A stretch of DNA of 64,000 nt from Streptomyces griseoruber (GTDB lineage: Bacteria; Actinomycetota; Actinomycetes; Streptomycetales; Streptomycetaceae), in NCBI RefSeq assembly GCF_001514205.1, contig NZ_KQ948765.1, positions 187,862 through 251,861 of the forward strand. The letters run 5' to 3'. Of the stretch, positions 24,817 through 32,701 are shown piece by piece; the first letter of the stretch is position 1, and each line of letters starts with the position of its first letter. The notes beneath the pieces were generated by a model, which saw nothing but the letters and a program-made list of their open reading frames with translations, was not told where the DNA came from and made no database searches. The position numbers and the translations under genes were made by a program.

Positions 24817-25941
24817 GTGCGCGAGATTCTGCCGGTGCTGAGCGGGTGGTACGGCGCCGGTGTGCCGTTCGGGCTCGCGACCGTGGTCGCGGTCAGCCGC
24901 AGCGCGCCGCGGGCGCCGGGGGCGGCGATGGCGGTGGGGCCGGACGAGGAGGTCGTGGGCAGTGTGTCCGGGGGCTGTGTGGAGGGTGCGGTGTTCGAGC
25001 TCGCCCGGGAGGTCGTGGCGACCGGGACGGCCCGCCTGGAGACGTTCGGGTACAGCGACACCGACGCGTTCGCGGTGGGGCTGACCTGCGGCGGGGAGCT
25101 CACCGTGCTGGTACGGCCGGTCACTCCCTCACGGGATCCGGCCTTCGGCACGCTCGCCGCCTCGGTCGCCGCGGGCGAACCGGTGACGCTGGCGACCGTG
25201 ACCGACGGCCCGGCCGCGCTCGGTGCCGCCCTCGCGGTCCGGCCGGACCGTGTCGCGGGCTCGCTCGGTACGGCGGGCCTGGACGCGGCGGTCACCGCCG
25301 ACGCACGCGGGGAGCTCGCCCTCGGCGCCACCGGCCTGCGGCACTACGGGCCGCGCGGGCAGCGGCGCGAGGACGCGGTCACGGTGTTCCTGCACTCCTT
25401 CGCCCCGCCGCCGCGCATGCTGGTGTTCGGGGCGATCGACTACGCGGCGGCCGTGGCCCGCATCGGTGACTTCCTCGGCTACCGGGTCACGGTGTGCGAC
25501 GCGCGCCCCGTGTTCGCGACCCCGAGCCGCTTCCCGGAGGGCGTCGAGGTGGTCGTGGACTGGCCGCACCGCTATCTGCGCGGCACCCGGACGGACGAGC
25601 GCACGGTGATCTGCGTCCTCACCCACGACCCGAAGTTCGACGTGCCGCTCCTCGAGGAGGCGCTGCGCCGGCCGGCCGCGTACATCGGGGCGATGGGCAG
25701 CCGGCGCACCCACGGCGACCGTCGGCGGCGGCTGGTCGAGGCGGGGCTGGGCGAGCCCGAGCTGGCCCGGCTGCGCTCCCCGGTCGGGCTCGACCTCGGC
25801 GCCCGTACGCCCGAGGAGGTCGCGGTGTCGGTGGCCGCCGAGATCGTCGCGCTGCGCTGGGGCGGCACGGGCGCCCCGCTGACGGGGACGGCGGGGGCGA
25901 TCCACGGCCACCCCCCGGAAAATCGGTCAAATTATCCTTAA
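24817..25941 (+). CDS. XdhC/CoxI-family protein
   Basis: A 374-residue protein with the XdhC architecture. The N-terminal XdhC/CoxI domain (about 5-100) carries SRSAPRAPGAAMAVG and SGGCVEGAVFELA, and LTCGGELTVLV follows. The C-terminal Rossmann-like domain (about 195-345) starts MLVFGAIDYAAAVARI and has VICVLTHDPKFDVPLLEEAL plus YIGAMGSRRTH. Members insert sulfurated molybdenum cofactor into xanthine dehydrogenase-type enzymes. The two cysteines in SGGC and TCGG match the family. No molybdoenzyme gene is in the window, so the partner lies elsewhere. It starts with GTG at 24817 and is divergent from the ribosome-protection gene. Confidence 0.9.
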   Translation: MREILPVLSGWYGAGVPFGLATVVAVSRSAPRAPGAAMAVGPDEEVVGSVSGGCVEGAVFELAREVVATGTARLETFGYSDTDAFAVGLTCGGELTVLVRPVTPSRDPAFGTLAASVAAGEPVTLATVTDGPAALGAALAVRPDRVAGSLGTAGLDAAVTADARGELALGATGLRHYGPRGQRREDAVTVFLHSFAPPPRMLVFGAIDYAAAVARIGDFLGYRVTVCDARPVFATPSRFPEGVEVVVDWPHRYLRGTRTDERTVICVLTHDPKFDVPLLEEALRRPAAYIGAMGSRRTHGDRRRRLVEAGLGEPELARLRSPVGLDLGARTPEEVAVSVAAEIVALRWGGTGAPLTGTAGAIHGHPPENRSNYP

Positions 25942-26084
25942 ATGGGGTGTGTGGGACACGGGGAGGGTGGGTAGTGGCTCTTTCATCCATCCCCGCAAGG
26001 GAAGGAGGTCCGTGAAGCACAGCAGACTCACAGCAGCCGGGCCGCCTCCGACCGTTTCGGCCGGGCGCGGCCCGGTTCCCGTGT

Positions 26085-26585
26085 TCAGCGGGGCGGCAGC
26101 CGGTGCAGGACGACGTCCGTGAGCCTGCCGTCGGCCACCGTGGCGGTGAGGTAGGTGCAGTGCGGCTGCCGGCGGCGGTCGGTCGGGGAGCCCGGGTTGA
26201 GCAGGCGCAGTCCACCGGGGGCGGTGCTGTCCCAGGGGATGTGGCTGTGGCCGAAGACGAGGACGTCGAGCTCGGGGAAGCGGGCGGCGCAGCGGGCCTC
26301 GCGCCCCTGGGCGGGGCCGGTCTCGTGGATCACGCCGAAGCGCAGCCCGCCGAGGTCGGCACGGGCCACCTCGGGCAGCCGGGCGCGCAGACCGGGGCCG
26401 TCGTTGTTGCCGTACACCCCGATCAGCCGACGGCTGCGGCTCTCCAGCAGATCGAGGGTGGCGGTGTCGACCCAGTCGCCGGCGTGCACGACGACATCGG
26501 CCTCGGGAAGCGCGGCGAGCAGCGGGGCGGGGAGTTCCCTGGCGCGCTTGGGCAGGTGGGTGTCGGACATCAGCAGCAGTCGCAC
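26085..26585 (-). CDS. YfcE/MJ0936-type metallophosphoesterase
   Basis: A 166-residue calcineurin-like phosphoesterase. All metal-ligand motifs are present in order: SDTHLPKR (Asp8, His10), VVHAGDWVD, GVYGNNDG, GVIHETG and FGHSHIPW. The length matches the compact YfcE/Vps29-like branch, which hydrolyses phosphodiesters with two metal ions in the cytoplasm. The natural substrate is unknown. It starts with GTG at 26585. The stretch of 143 nt between the convergent XdhC gene and this gene holds a GC-rich hairpin near 26049-26070 but no gene. Confidence 0.9.
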   Translation of the reverse strand: MRLLLMSDTHLPKRARELPAPLLAALPEADVVVHAGDWVDTATLDLLESRSRRLIGVYGNNDGPGLRARLPEVARADLGGLRFGVIHETGPAQGREARCAARFPELDVLVFGHSHIPWDSTAPGGLRLLNPGSPTDRRRQPHCTYLTATVADGRLTDVVLHRLPPR

Positions 26586-26814
26586 GGGGCCAGGCTACGC
26601 GCGGCCGGGCCGCGCCTGACCCGACCGGACCAAGGCCGGAATCCGGCTCTGCGGCCCCTCGACCCCGCAACCGGCGGGCATCGGCGGGCAACGGCTCATG
26701 AACGCTCGGGAACAGGACAGGTGGCCGAGGGGCCGCGGAGTTAGAGTCGGGGCCACGCGCATCCGCCCTACGGCACAGATCCACGGCACAGATCCAAAGG
26801 GGGCCAGGAGCCCG

Positions 26815-28743
26815 ATGCCGGTCAAGGTCAGCGTCATCGTCCCCGTCTACAACCCCGGTCCCTACATCGAGGACTGTGTCGCGTCGCTGCTCAGGCAGTC
26901 GCTGCCGCCCGACGCATACGAAGTGATCTTCGTGGACGACGGCTCCACCGACGCCACCCCCGCCCGTCTCGACGCGCTCGCCGCCGAGGATCCCCGGGTG
27001 CGGGTCATCCACCAGGAGAACTCCGGCTGGTCGGGCAAGCCCCGCAACGTCGGCATCGACGCCGCCCGCGGCGAGTACGTCATGTTCGTCGACAACGACG
27101 ACCACCTCGGCGACGAGGCCCTGGAGCGGATGTACGCGTACGGGGTCGCCAACGACGCCGACGTCGTCGTGGGGAAGATGGTCGGCCGGGGCCGCGGGGT
27201 GCCGGTGGAGCTGTTCCGGGTGAACCGGCCGAAGGCGAGCGTCGAGAACGCGCCGCTGATCGACAGTCTCACCCCGCACAAGATGGTCCGCCGTGCGTTC
27301 CTGGAACGCACCGGGCTGCGCTTCCCGGAGGGGCGGCGGCGCCTGGAGGACCATGTCTTCGTCACCGAGGCCTATCTGCGCGCGGACAACGTCTCGGTGC
27401 TCGGCGACTACGTCTGCTACTACCACGTACGGCGCGACGACGACGCGAACGCGGGCTTCCAGCGCTTCGACCCGGCCGGGTACTTCAAGAACCTCCGTGA
27501 GGCCCTCGACGTCGTCGAGAGGTACACCGAGCCCGGCCCGCTGCGCGACCGGCTCTTCCGGCGCTGGCTGCGCGTGGAGATGGTGGAGCGGCTGCGCGGC
27601 CGACGGTTCCTGAACCTGCCCGAGGGCTACCGCAAGGAACTCTTCGAGGAGATCCACGCGGTGGTCGTCGAGCGGTTCGGACCGGGCGTGGCGGCACCGC
27701 TCCAGCCCACCCAGCGGGTGGTCGCCGCACTGGTGACGGACGGGCGTTACGACGAGGTCGTCGCGTTCGCCGAGTGGGAGTCCGGGGTCGCGCTCACCGT
27801 GGACCCGGAGGACGTCCGCTGGCAGGACGGGGTGCTGCGGATCGCGTTCGCCGCGGAGCTGACGCACGACGGCGGGCCGATGACGTTCCCGGCCTCCGGG
27901 GGCTCCCCGCAGTGGCCGCCGAAGGACGTCGGCGAGGCGGTGCGGTGGCTGGGCGAGGACACGGTCGGCCGCTTCGGCAGGGCCAGACCGGATCTGCTGC
28001 TGCGCGACCGGGCCAGCGCCGCGCAGTACTTCCATCCGGTCGAGGTGGTCCGCGAGACGGTCCCGGCCGGGGACGGCAGCCGGGTGCGGCTGGTGCTGCG
28101 GGGGACGGCCACCGTCGATCCCGCGGACCGCGCGGTGCTGCCGGGCGACGGTCTCTGGGACGCGTACGTACGGGTCGGGCTCGGCGGCTGGACGAAGGAG
28201 CTGCGGCTCGGCCCGGCGCCCCGCCACGACCGCCCGGAGCCGCCGGCCGCCGTCGTCGCGGGCCGCGTGGTGCTGCCGTACTGGACCGACCGGCACACCA
28301 GTCTCGCGCTGGACATCGGCCGGGCGGGCAAGCGGCTGGGCCTCGGCCGACCGGTGCCCGGGGACGTCACGGTCGCCGGGGAGCGGATCGGGGTGGACCT
28401 GCGGCTGCATGTGCCCGTGCGCACCGGGGTGCTGCTGCGGCTGAGCGGGCCGGGTTCCCACGACGTGCCCGCAGTGCTGCTGCCCGGCGGGCGGCTGGAG
28501 GCCTCGCTGCCCGTCGCCGACCTCGCCGGCCGCACCTGGCGCACGGCGCTGTGTCTCACCCCGGACGGGCCGCAGGCCCGGTTCCATCCGCTGGCGGTGG
28601 CGCTGCGGGTCGGGGCGGACGGGGTGCGGGCCGTACCGGCGCCGCGGCCCGGCGGGCTGCGGAGGCTGGGGCGCCGGGTGCGGCGTGCGGTGCATCGGGT
28701 GCTCGGACGGGTGGTGCGGGGCGGGGGGCGCGGGGGGCGCTGA
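26815..28743 (+). CDS. GT2-family glycosyltransferase with C-terminal accessory domains
   Basis: A 642-residue protein. The N-terminal GT-A domain (about 1-230) starts VKVSVIVPVYNPGPYIEDCV; the DxD-type motif is MFVDNDDHLGDE. An acceptor-site motif is RRRLEDHVFV. The rest (about 330-640) is predicted beta-rich, with two similar sandwich modules and a basic, proline/glycine-rich tail. No membrane segment is apparent, so it should work on the cytoplasmic side. This plan resembles the glycosyltransferases that decorate teichoic-acid-like wall polymers. The ATG at 26815 follows CCAGGAG. It converges on the rml operon, which can supply a deoxysugar donor. Confidence 0.88.
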   Translation: MPVKVSVIVPVYNPGPYIEDCVASLLRQSLPPDAYEVIFVDDGSTDATPARLDALAAEDPRVRVIHQENSGWSGKPRNVGIDAARGEYVMFVDNDDHLGDEALERMYAYGVANDADVVVGKMVGRGRGVPVELFRVNRPKASVENAPLIDSLTPHKMVRRAFLERTGLRFPEGRRRLEDHVFVTEAYLRADNVSVLGDYVCYYHVRRDDDANAGFQRFDPAGYFKNLREALDVVERYTEPGPLRDRLFRRWLRVEMVERLRGRRFLNLPEGYRKELFEEIHAVVVERFGPGVAAPLQPTQRVVAALVTDGRYDEVVAFAEWESGVALTVDPEDVRWQDGVLRIAFAAELTHDGGPMTFPASGGSPQWPPKDVGEAVRWLGEDTVGRFGRARPDLLLRDRASAAQYFHPVEVVRETVPAGDGSRVRLVLRGTATVDPADRAVLPGDGLWDAYVRVGLGGWTKELRLGPAPRHDRPEPPAAVVAGRVVLPYWTDRHTSLALDIGRAGKRLGLGRPVPGDVTVAGERIGVDLRLHVPVRTGVLLRLSGPGSHDVPAVLLPGGRLEASLPVADLAGRTWRTALCLTPDGPQARFHPLAVALRVGADGVRAVPAPRPGGLRRLGRRVRRAVHRVLGRVVRGGGRGGR

Positions 28744-28770
28744 GGCGTCGTCCGGCTGCGGCTGCGTCGT

Positions 28771-28800
28771 GGCTGGTCGCGCAGTGCCCCGCGCCCCTTG
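28771..28800. repeat. Streptomyces intergenic repeat element, copy 1
   Basis: GGCTGGTCGCGCAGTGCCCC followed by GCGCCCCTTG is a version of the dispersed element found between many Streptomyces genes. The related copy at 63814-63868 keeps both ends (GGCTGGTCGCGC and CCCCGCGCCCCTT) and has an insert between them. It lies between two convergent genes. A 14-nt repeat (CTTGAAAGCAGCGC) follows twice at 28797-28810 and 28813-28826. Confidence 0.7.
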
Positions 28801-28842
28801 AAAGCAGCGCACCTTGAAAGCAGCGCCCGTTGAGAGCAAGGG

Positions 28843-29646
28843 TCAGTGGCCGACCGACACCTGGGCCAGCGCGCCCCGCAGCGCGTCCCAGCCTCGGCCG
28901 CGGGACAGGCCACGGTTGCGGGCCCGGGTCAGGGGACGCCAGAAGCCGGCCTCCAGCAGGGTCTCCGGCGGGACCGCGCGGACGCGGTCGAGGACGGTCT
29001 CCGGGACCTTCTGCGGGTCGGGCACGTCGAACTCGGCGAGGATCTCGTCGTAGCGCTGACTCAGTACCCGGCTGCGCGGGTCCGCGCCGAAGACGAGGAG
29101 CTGGCCGGTGGGCTCGGTGTCGACGAGGACGGTCACGAGGTCGGGGCGGTACCGGTCCAGGATCTCGGTGATCTTGAAGACGTCCCCGGTCCAGGCGGTG
29201 GTGTGGCGTTCGCGGGCCGCCTCGTCGACGTTGCGCGGCAGCATGTCGTCGAAGACGATCACGCTCGCCCAGTCGGAGTGCCGCTCGACGTTGATGAAGT
29301 CGCGCAGCGCGTACTCGAACAGGTGCATGCCGTCGATGAAGGAGAGGTCGAGGGCGGGGCGCCGCCAGTGGCCGAGGGCCGGGCGGCCGCGGCGGAGGTT
29401 GCGCCAGGGGTGACGGCCGCCCCTGAGGTGCTGGAGGGGGTTGTCGCGGGCGAAGAAGTCGTCGCTGGTGGCCTTCACCAGATGGACGTCGCAGCGGATC
29501 TCGGAGGTCACCTTGAACGCGGGATCGACGGCGATGCTGGGCACTCGGGACAGCCGCAGGCTGCGGCCGTCGTTGACGCCGATCTCCAGGTAGGTGCGGT
29601 TGGCGGTGACCTTGTGCAGTTCCCGGAGGAACTCATGGCGTTTCAC
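28843..29646 (-). CDS. Class I SAM-dependent methyltransferase (Methyltransf_24 type)
   Basis: A 267-residue methyltransferase. Motif I is TYLEIGVNDGRSL (residues 18-30). A later acidic loop, DLSFIDGMHLFEYALRDF, is typical of the Methyltransf_24 group, which includes sugar and cephalosporin-type methylases. The start is GTG at 29646, overlapping the rmlD stop as GTGA, with AAGGAG seven bases upstream. It is therefore the fourth coupled gene of the rml operon and probably methylates the deoxysugar or a glycan carrying it. A shorter copy of the SAM fold with a basic insert (GGRHPWRNLRRGRPALGHWR) is unusual. Confidence 0.85.
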   Translation of the reverse strand: MKRHEFLRELHKVTANRTYLEIGVNDGRSLRLSRVPSIAVDPAFKVTSEIRCDVHLVKATSDDFFARDNPLQHLRGGRHPWRNLRRGRPALGHWRRPALDLSFIDGMHLFEYALRDFINVERHSDWASVIVFDDMLPRNVDEAARERHTTAWTGDVFKITEILDRYRPDLVTVLVDTEPTGQLLVFGADPRSRVLSQRYDEILAEFDVPDPQKVPETVLDRVRAVPPETLLEAGFWRPLTRARNRGLSRGRGWDALRGALAQVSVGH

Positions 29647-30524
29647 GAACGGACTCCTTGGGTCTCCTTGCGGATCAGCGGCAATGCTGTGTGCAGCGCG
29701 GCGCGCCAGTCCCGCAGCGGGCGCAGGCCCGTCTCCCGCCAGCGGGCGTGGCCGAGCACGCTGTAGGCGGGGCGCGGGGCGGGCCGGGGGAAGGCGTCGC
29801 TGGTGGTGGGGCGCACCCGGTCGGGGTCGGCGCCGATCAGCCGGAGGATCTCCCGGGTCAGCTCGTACCAGCTCGCCTCGCCGGCGGCGGTGGCGTGCAG
29901 GATCCCGGTGGCCGTGCGGCCGGTGCGCGGTCCCAGGTCGGCGATGCGGGCGGCGACGTCGGCGCTCCAGGTGGGCTGGCCGCGCTGGTCGTCGACGACG
30001 TCGAGGGTGTCGCGGCGGGCCTGGAGACCCAGCATCGTACGGACGAAGCTGGGGCCGTGGACGCCGTAGAGCCAGGCCGTGCGCAGGACGACGCAGGCGT
30101 CCGGGAGTTCGGTGAGGACGGCGCGTTCCCCGGCGAGTTTGGTGCGGCCGTAGGCGGTGCGCGGGGCCGGGGGGTGGTCCTCCGGGTAGGGGACGGTGGC
30201 GTCGCCCGCGAAGACGTAGTCGGTGGAGACATGGATCAGCCGGGCGCCGTGCGCGGCGCAGGCCCGGGCGAGCAGGCGGGGGCCGTCGCCGTTGATCCGC
30301 AGCGCCCTGGCCTCGTCGGTCTCGGCGTCGTCGACGGCGGTGTACGCGGCGCAGTTGACGACGAGGTCGGGCCGGTGCGCGGCGACGGCCCGCTCCACCT
30401 GGTCCGGGCGGGTGATGTCCAGGGCCGCGTGGTCGAGGCCGGTCACCTCCTCGCCGCGCCGGGCCAGTTCCGTGACGGTGTCGCGGCCGAGCAGGCCGGC
30501 GGCGCCGGTGACGAGCCATCTCAT
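29643..30524 (-). CDS. rmlD: dTDP-4-dehydrorhamnose reductase
   Basis: A 293-residue extended SDR. The cofactor site is WLVTGAAGLLGRDTV near the N-terminus. NCAAYTAVDDAE, HVSTDYVFAGD and the catalytic AYGRTKLAGE follow, all standard for RmlD. It reduces dTDP-4-keto-L-rhamnose to dTDP-L-rhamnose with NAD(P)H. ATG at 30524 overlaps the rmlB stop as ATGA, and the stop overlaps the methyltransferase start. No rmlC epimerase gene is in the operon. Confidence 0.92.
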   Translation of the reverse strand: MRWLVTGAAGLLGRDTVTELARRGEEVTGLDHAALDITRPDQVERAVAAHRPDLVVNCAAYTAVDDAETDEARALRINGDGPRLLARACAAHGARLIHVSTDYVFAGDATVPYPEDHPPAPRTAYGRTKLAGERAVLTELPDACVVLRTAWLYGVHGPSFVRTMLGLQARRDTLDVVDDQRGQPTWSADVAARIADLGPRTGRTATGILHATAAGEASWYELTREILRLIGADPDRVRPTTSDAFPRPAPRPAYSVLGHARWRETGLRPLRDWRAALHTALPLIRKETQGVRS

Positions 30525-31489
30525 ACGGTCCGCGCTCCCCGCTTCAGCGGCTCCCACCAGTCACGGTGGTCCCGGTACCAGGCCACGGTGTCGGCGAGGC
30601 CGGCCGTGAAGTCGTGCCGGGGCCGGTAGCCGAGTTCGGTGCGGGCCTTGGTCCAGTCGACGCTGTAGCGCAGGTCGTGGCCCTTGCGGTCGGGCACGTG
30701 GTCGACGCGGTCCCAGTCGGCGTCGCAGGCCTCGAGCAGCAGCCCGGTCAGCTCCCGGTTGCTGAGCTCGGTGCCGCCGCCGATGTTGTAGACCTCACCG
30801 GGGCGTCCCTTGGCGCGCACGAGGTCGACGCCCCGGCAGTGGTCCTCGACGTGCAGCCAGTCGCGGACGTTGCGTCCGTCGCCGTAGAGGGGGACCCGCT
30901 CGCCGTCGAGGAGGTGGGTGACGAACAGCGGGATGACCTTCTCGGGGAACTGGTGCGGGCCGTAGTTGTTGGAGCAGCGGGTGACCCGCACGTCCAGGCC
31001 GTGGGTGCGGTGGAAAGCCAGCGCGATCAGGTCGGAGGACGCCTTGGACGCGGAGTACGGGGAGGTGGGGCCGAGCGGGTGGTCCTCGGGCCAGGAGCCG
31101 GTCTCGATGGAGCCGTAGACCTCGTCGGTGGAGACGTGCACGAACGGTCCGACGCCGTGCCGCAGGGCCGCGTCGAGCAGCGTCTGCGTGCCGAGCACAT
31201 TGGTGCGTACGAACGTCCCGGCGCCCTCGATGGAGCGGTCCACGTGGGACTCTGCGGCGAAGTGCACGATCTGGTCGGCGCCGGCGGCCAGCTTGTCGAC
31301 GAGGTCGGCGTCGCAGATGTCGCCCTGCACGAACTCCAGGCGGGGGTGGCCGACCGGCAGGTTGGTGAGGGTGCCCGCGTAGGTCAGCTTGTCCAGGACG
31401 GTGATGTCGAGAGCGGTGTCGCGGGCGAGGAGGCCGCGGACGTACGTGGAGCCGATGAAGCCGGCGGCTCCGGTGACGAGGAGGTTCAT
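30521..31489 (-). CDS. rmlB: dTDP-glucose 4,6-dehydratase
   Basis: A 322-residue extended SDR. NAD binding: VTGAAGFIGSTYV (5-17). Catalytic residues: the TDE triplet at 121-123 and Tyr145/Lys149 in SPYSASKASSD. HFAAESHVDRSI and RCSNNYGPHQFPEKVIPLF are RmlB hallmarks. It converts dTDP-glucose to dTDP-4-keto-6-deoxyglucose. ATG at 31489 overlaps the rmlA stop (ATGA). Lies between rmlA and rmlD in a coupled operon. Confidence 0.94.
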   Translation of the reverse strand: MNLLVTGAAGFIGSTYVRGLLARDTALDITVLDKLTYAGTLTNLPVGHPRLEFVQGDICDADLVDKLAAGADQIVHFAAESHVDRSIEGAGTFVRTNVLGTQTLLDAALRHGVGPFVHVSTDEVYGSIETGSWPEDHPLGPTSPYSASKASSDLIALAFHRTHGLDVRVTRCSNNYGPHQFPEKVIPLFVTHLLDGERVPLYGDGRNVRDWLHVEDHCRGVDLVRAKGRPGEVYNIGGGTELSNRELTGLLLEACDADWDRVDHVPDRKGHDLRYSVDWTKARTELGYRPRHDFTAGLADTVAWYRDHRDWWEPLKRGARTV

Positions 31490-32553
31490 GTGTGGATCTG
31501 TACCTTGCTGTGGTCGCCGAGGACGAGACGGTGGGCACTCGGCACGCCGGGCGCCGGGGTGACTTCCACGTGTCGGCCGATCAGGGAGTTCTCGATGCGG
31601 CCCACCCCGTCGATGGAGGAGTCGCGCAGCACGATGGAGAACTCCAGCTCGCTGTCGGTGATCCGGCAGTTCTCCGCGACGGAGGTGAACGGTCCGACGT
31701 AGGAGTCGCGGACCTCGGTGCCCGCGCCGATGACGACGGGGCCGACGACGCGTGAGTTGACGATCCTGGCGCCCGCCTCGACGACCACCCGGCCGACGGT
31801 CTCGGAGGCCTCGTCGACCTCGCCGTCGATCCGGGGTTCGAGGCCCTCCAGGACGGTCCGGTTGACCTCCAGCATGTCGACGACGTTCCCGGTGTCCTTC
31901 CAGTAGCCCTTGATGATCGTGGAGCGGACGTCGGCGCCGTCGTCGATCAGCCGCTGGATGGCGTGGGTGATCTCCAGCTCGCCGCGCCGGGAGGGCCGGA
32001 TCGTGTGCACGGCGGCGTGGATCGCGGGGGTGAACAGGTAGACGCCGACCAGGGCGAGGTCGCTCTTGGGCCGGTCGGGTTTCTCCTCCAGGCCGACGAC
32101 CTGTCCGTCCGCGTCGAGTTCGGCGACGCCGAAGGCGCGCGGGTCGGGGACCCGGGTGAGGAGGATCTGGGCGGCGGGGCGGGTCCTGCGGAACTCGTCG
32201 ACGAGGTCGGTGATGCCGCCGACGATGAAGTTGTCGCCCAGGTACATGACGAAGTCGTCGTCGCCGAGGTAGTCGCGGGCCACCATGACCGCGTGGGCGA
32301 GGCCGAGGGGCCGGTCCTGCGGGATGTAGGTGACGGCGAGGCCGAAGCGGGAGCCGTCGCCGACGGCTGCGCGGATCTCGTCGGCGGTGTCGCCGACGAT
32401 CACCCCGACCTCGGTGACGCCCGCCGCGGCGATGGCCTCCAGGCCGTAGAAGAGCACGGCCTTGTTGGCCACGGGGACGAGCTGTTTGGCCGAGGTGTGG
32501 GTGATCGGCCGGAGTCGGGTACCGGCGCCGCCGGACAGCACGAGAGCCTTCAT
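31486..32553 (-). CDS. rmlA: Glucose-1-phosphate thymidylyltransferase, long (StrD) type
   Basis: A 355-residue nucleotidyltransferase. The activation loop LSGGAGTRLRPITHTSAKQL is at residues 6-25; MYLGDNFI, FGVAELDADG, EEKPDRPKS and YWKDTGNVVDMLEVNR follow. About 60 residues longer than RmlA of enteric bacteria because of a left-handed beta-helix tail (about 245-340), as in StrD-type enzymes of antibiotic clusters. It makes dTDP-glucose from glucose-1-phosphate and dTTP. The ATG at 32553 has a GAGGTGAGG ribosome-binding site and is the first gene of the operon, followed by rmlB and rmlD with 4-nt overlaps. Confidence 0.93.
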   Translation of the reverse strand: MKALVLSGGAGTRLRPITHTSAKQLVPVANKAVLFYGLEAIAAAGVTEVGVIVGDTADEIRAAVGDGSRFGLAVTYIPQDRPLGLAHAVMVARDYLGDDDFVMYLGDNFIVGGITDLVDEFRRTRPAAQILLTRVPDPRAFGVAELDADGQVVGLEEKPDRPKSDLALVGVYLFTPAIHAAVHTIRPSRRGELEITHAIQRLIDDGADVRSTIIKGYWKDTGNVVDMLEVNRTVLEGLEPRIDGEVDEASETVGRVVVEAGARIVNSRVVGPVVIGAGTEVRDSYVGPFTSVAENCRITDSELEFSIVLRDSSIDGVGRIENSLIGRHVEVTPAPGVPSAHRLVLGDHSKVQIHT

Positions 32554-32701
32554 CGCCTCACCTCGGCCTCCGGAGCCCCGGATGCCTGGATCGTGGTGGT
32601 CGGGTGTCTTTCGGTCCTCACCCCTGACGATGTTCCATTCCGGGCCGGAGCGCATCCCGGGCGCCGGGTACCCGCCCGCGCCGCGTGGACGCACCCGGCG
32701 G

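Noticed and set aside
25927..28839. A 970-residue minus-strand open frame opposite the GT2 gene
   Set aside because: Low-complexity proline/arginine composition; the plus-strand GT2 and minus-strand phosphoesterase explain the region.
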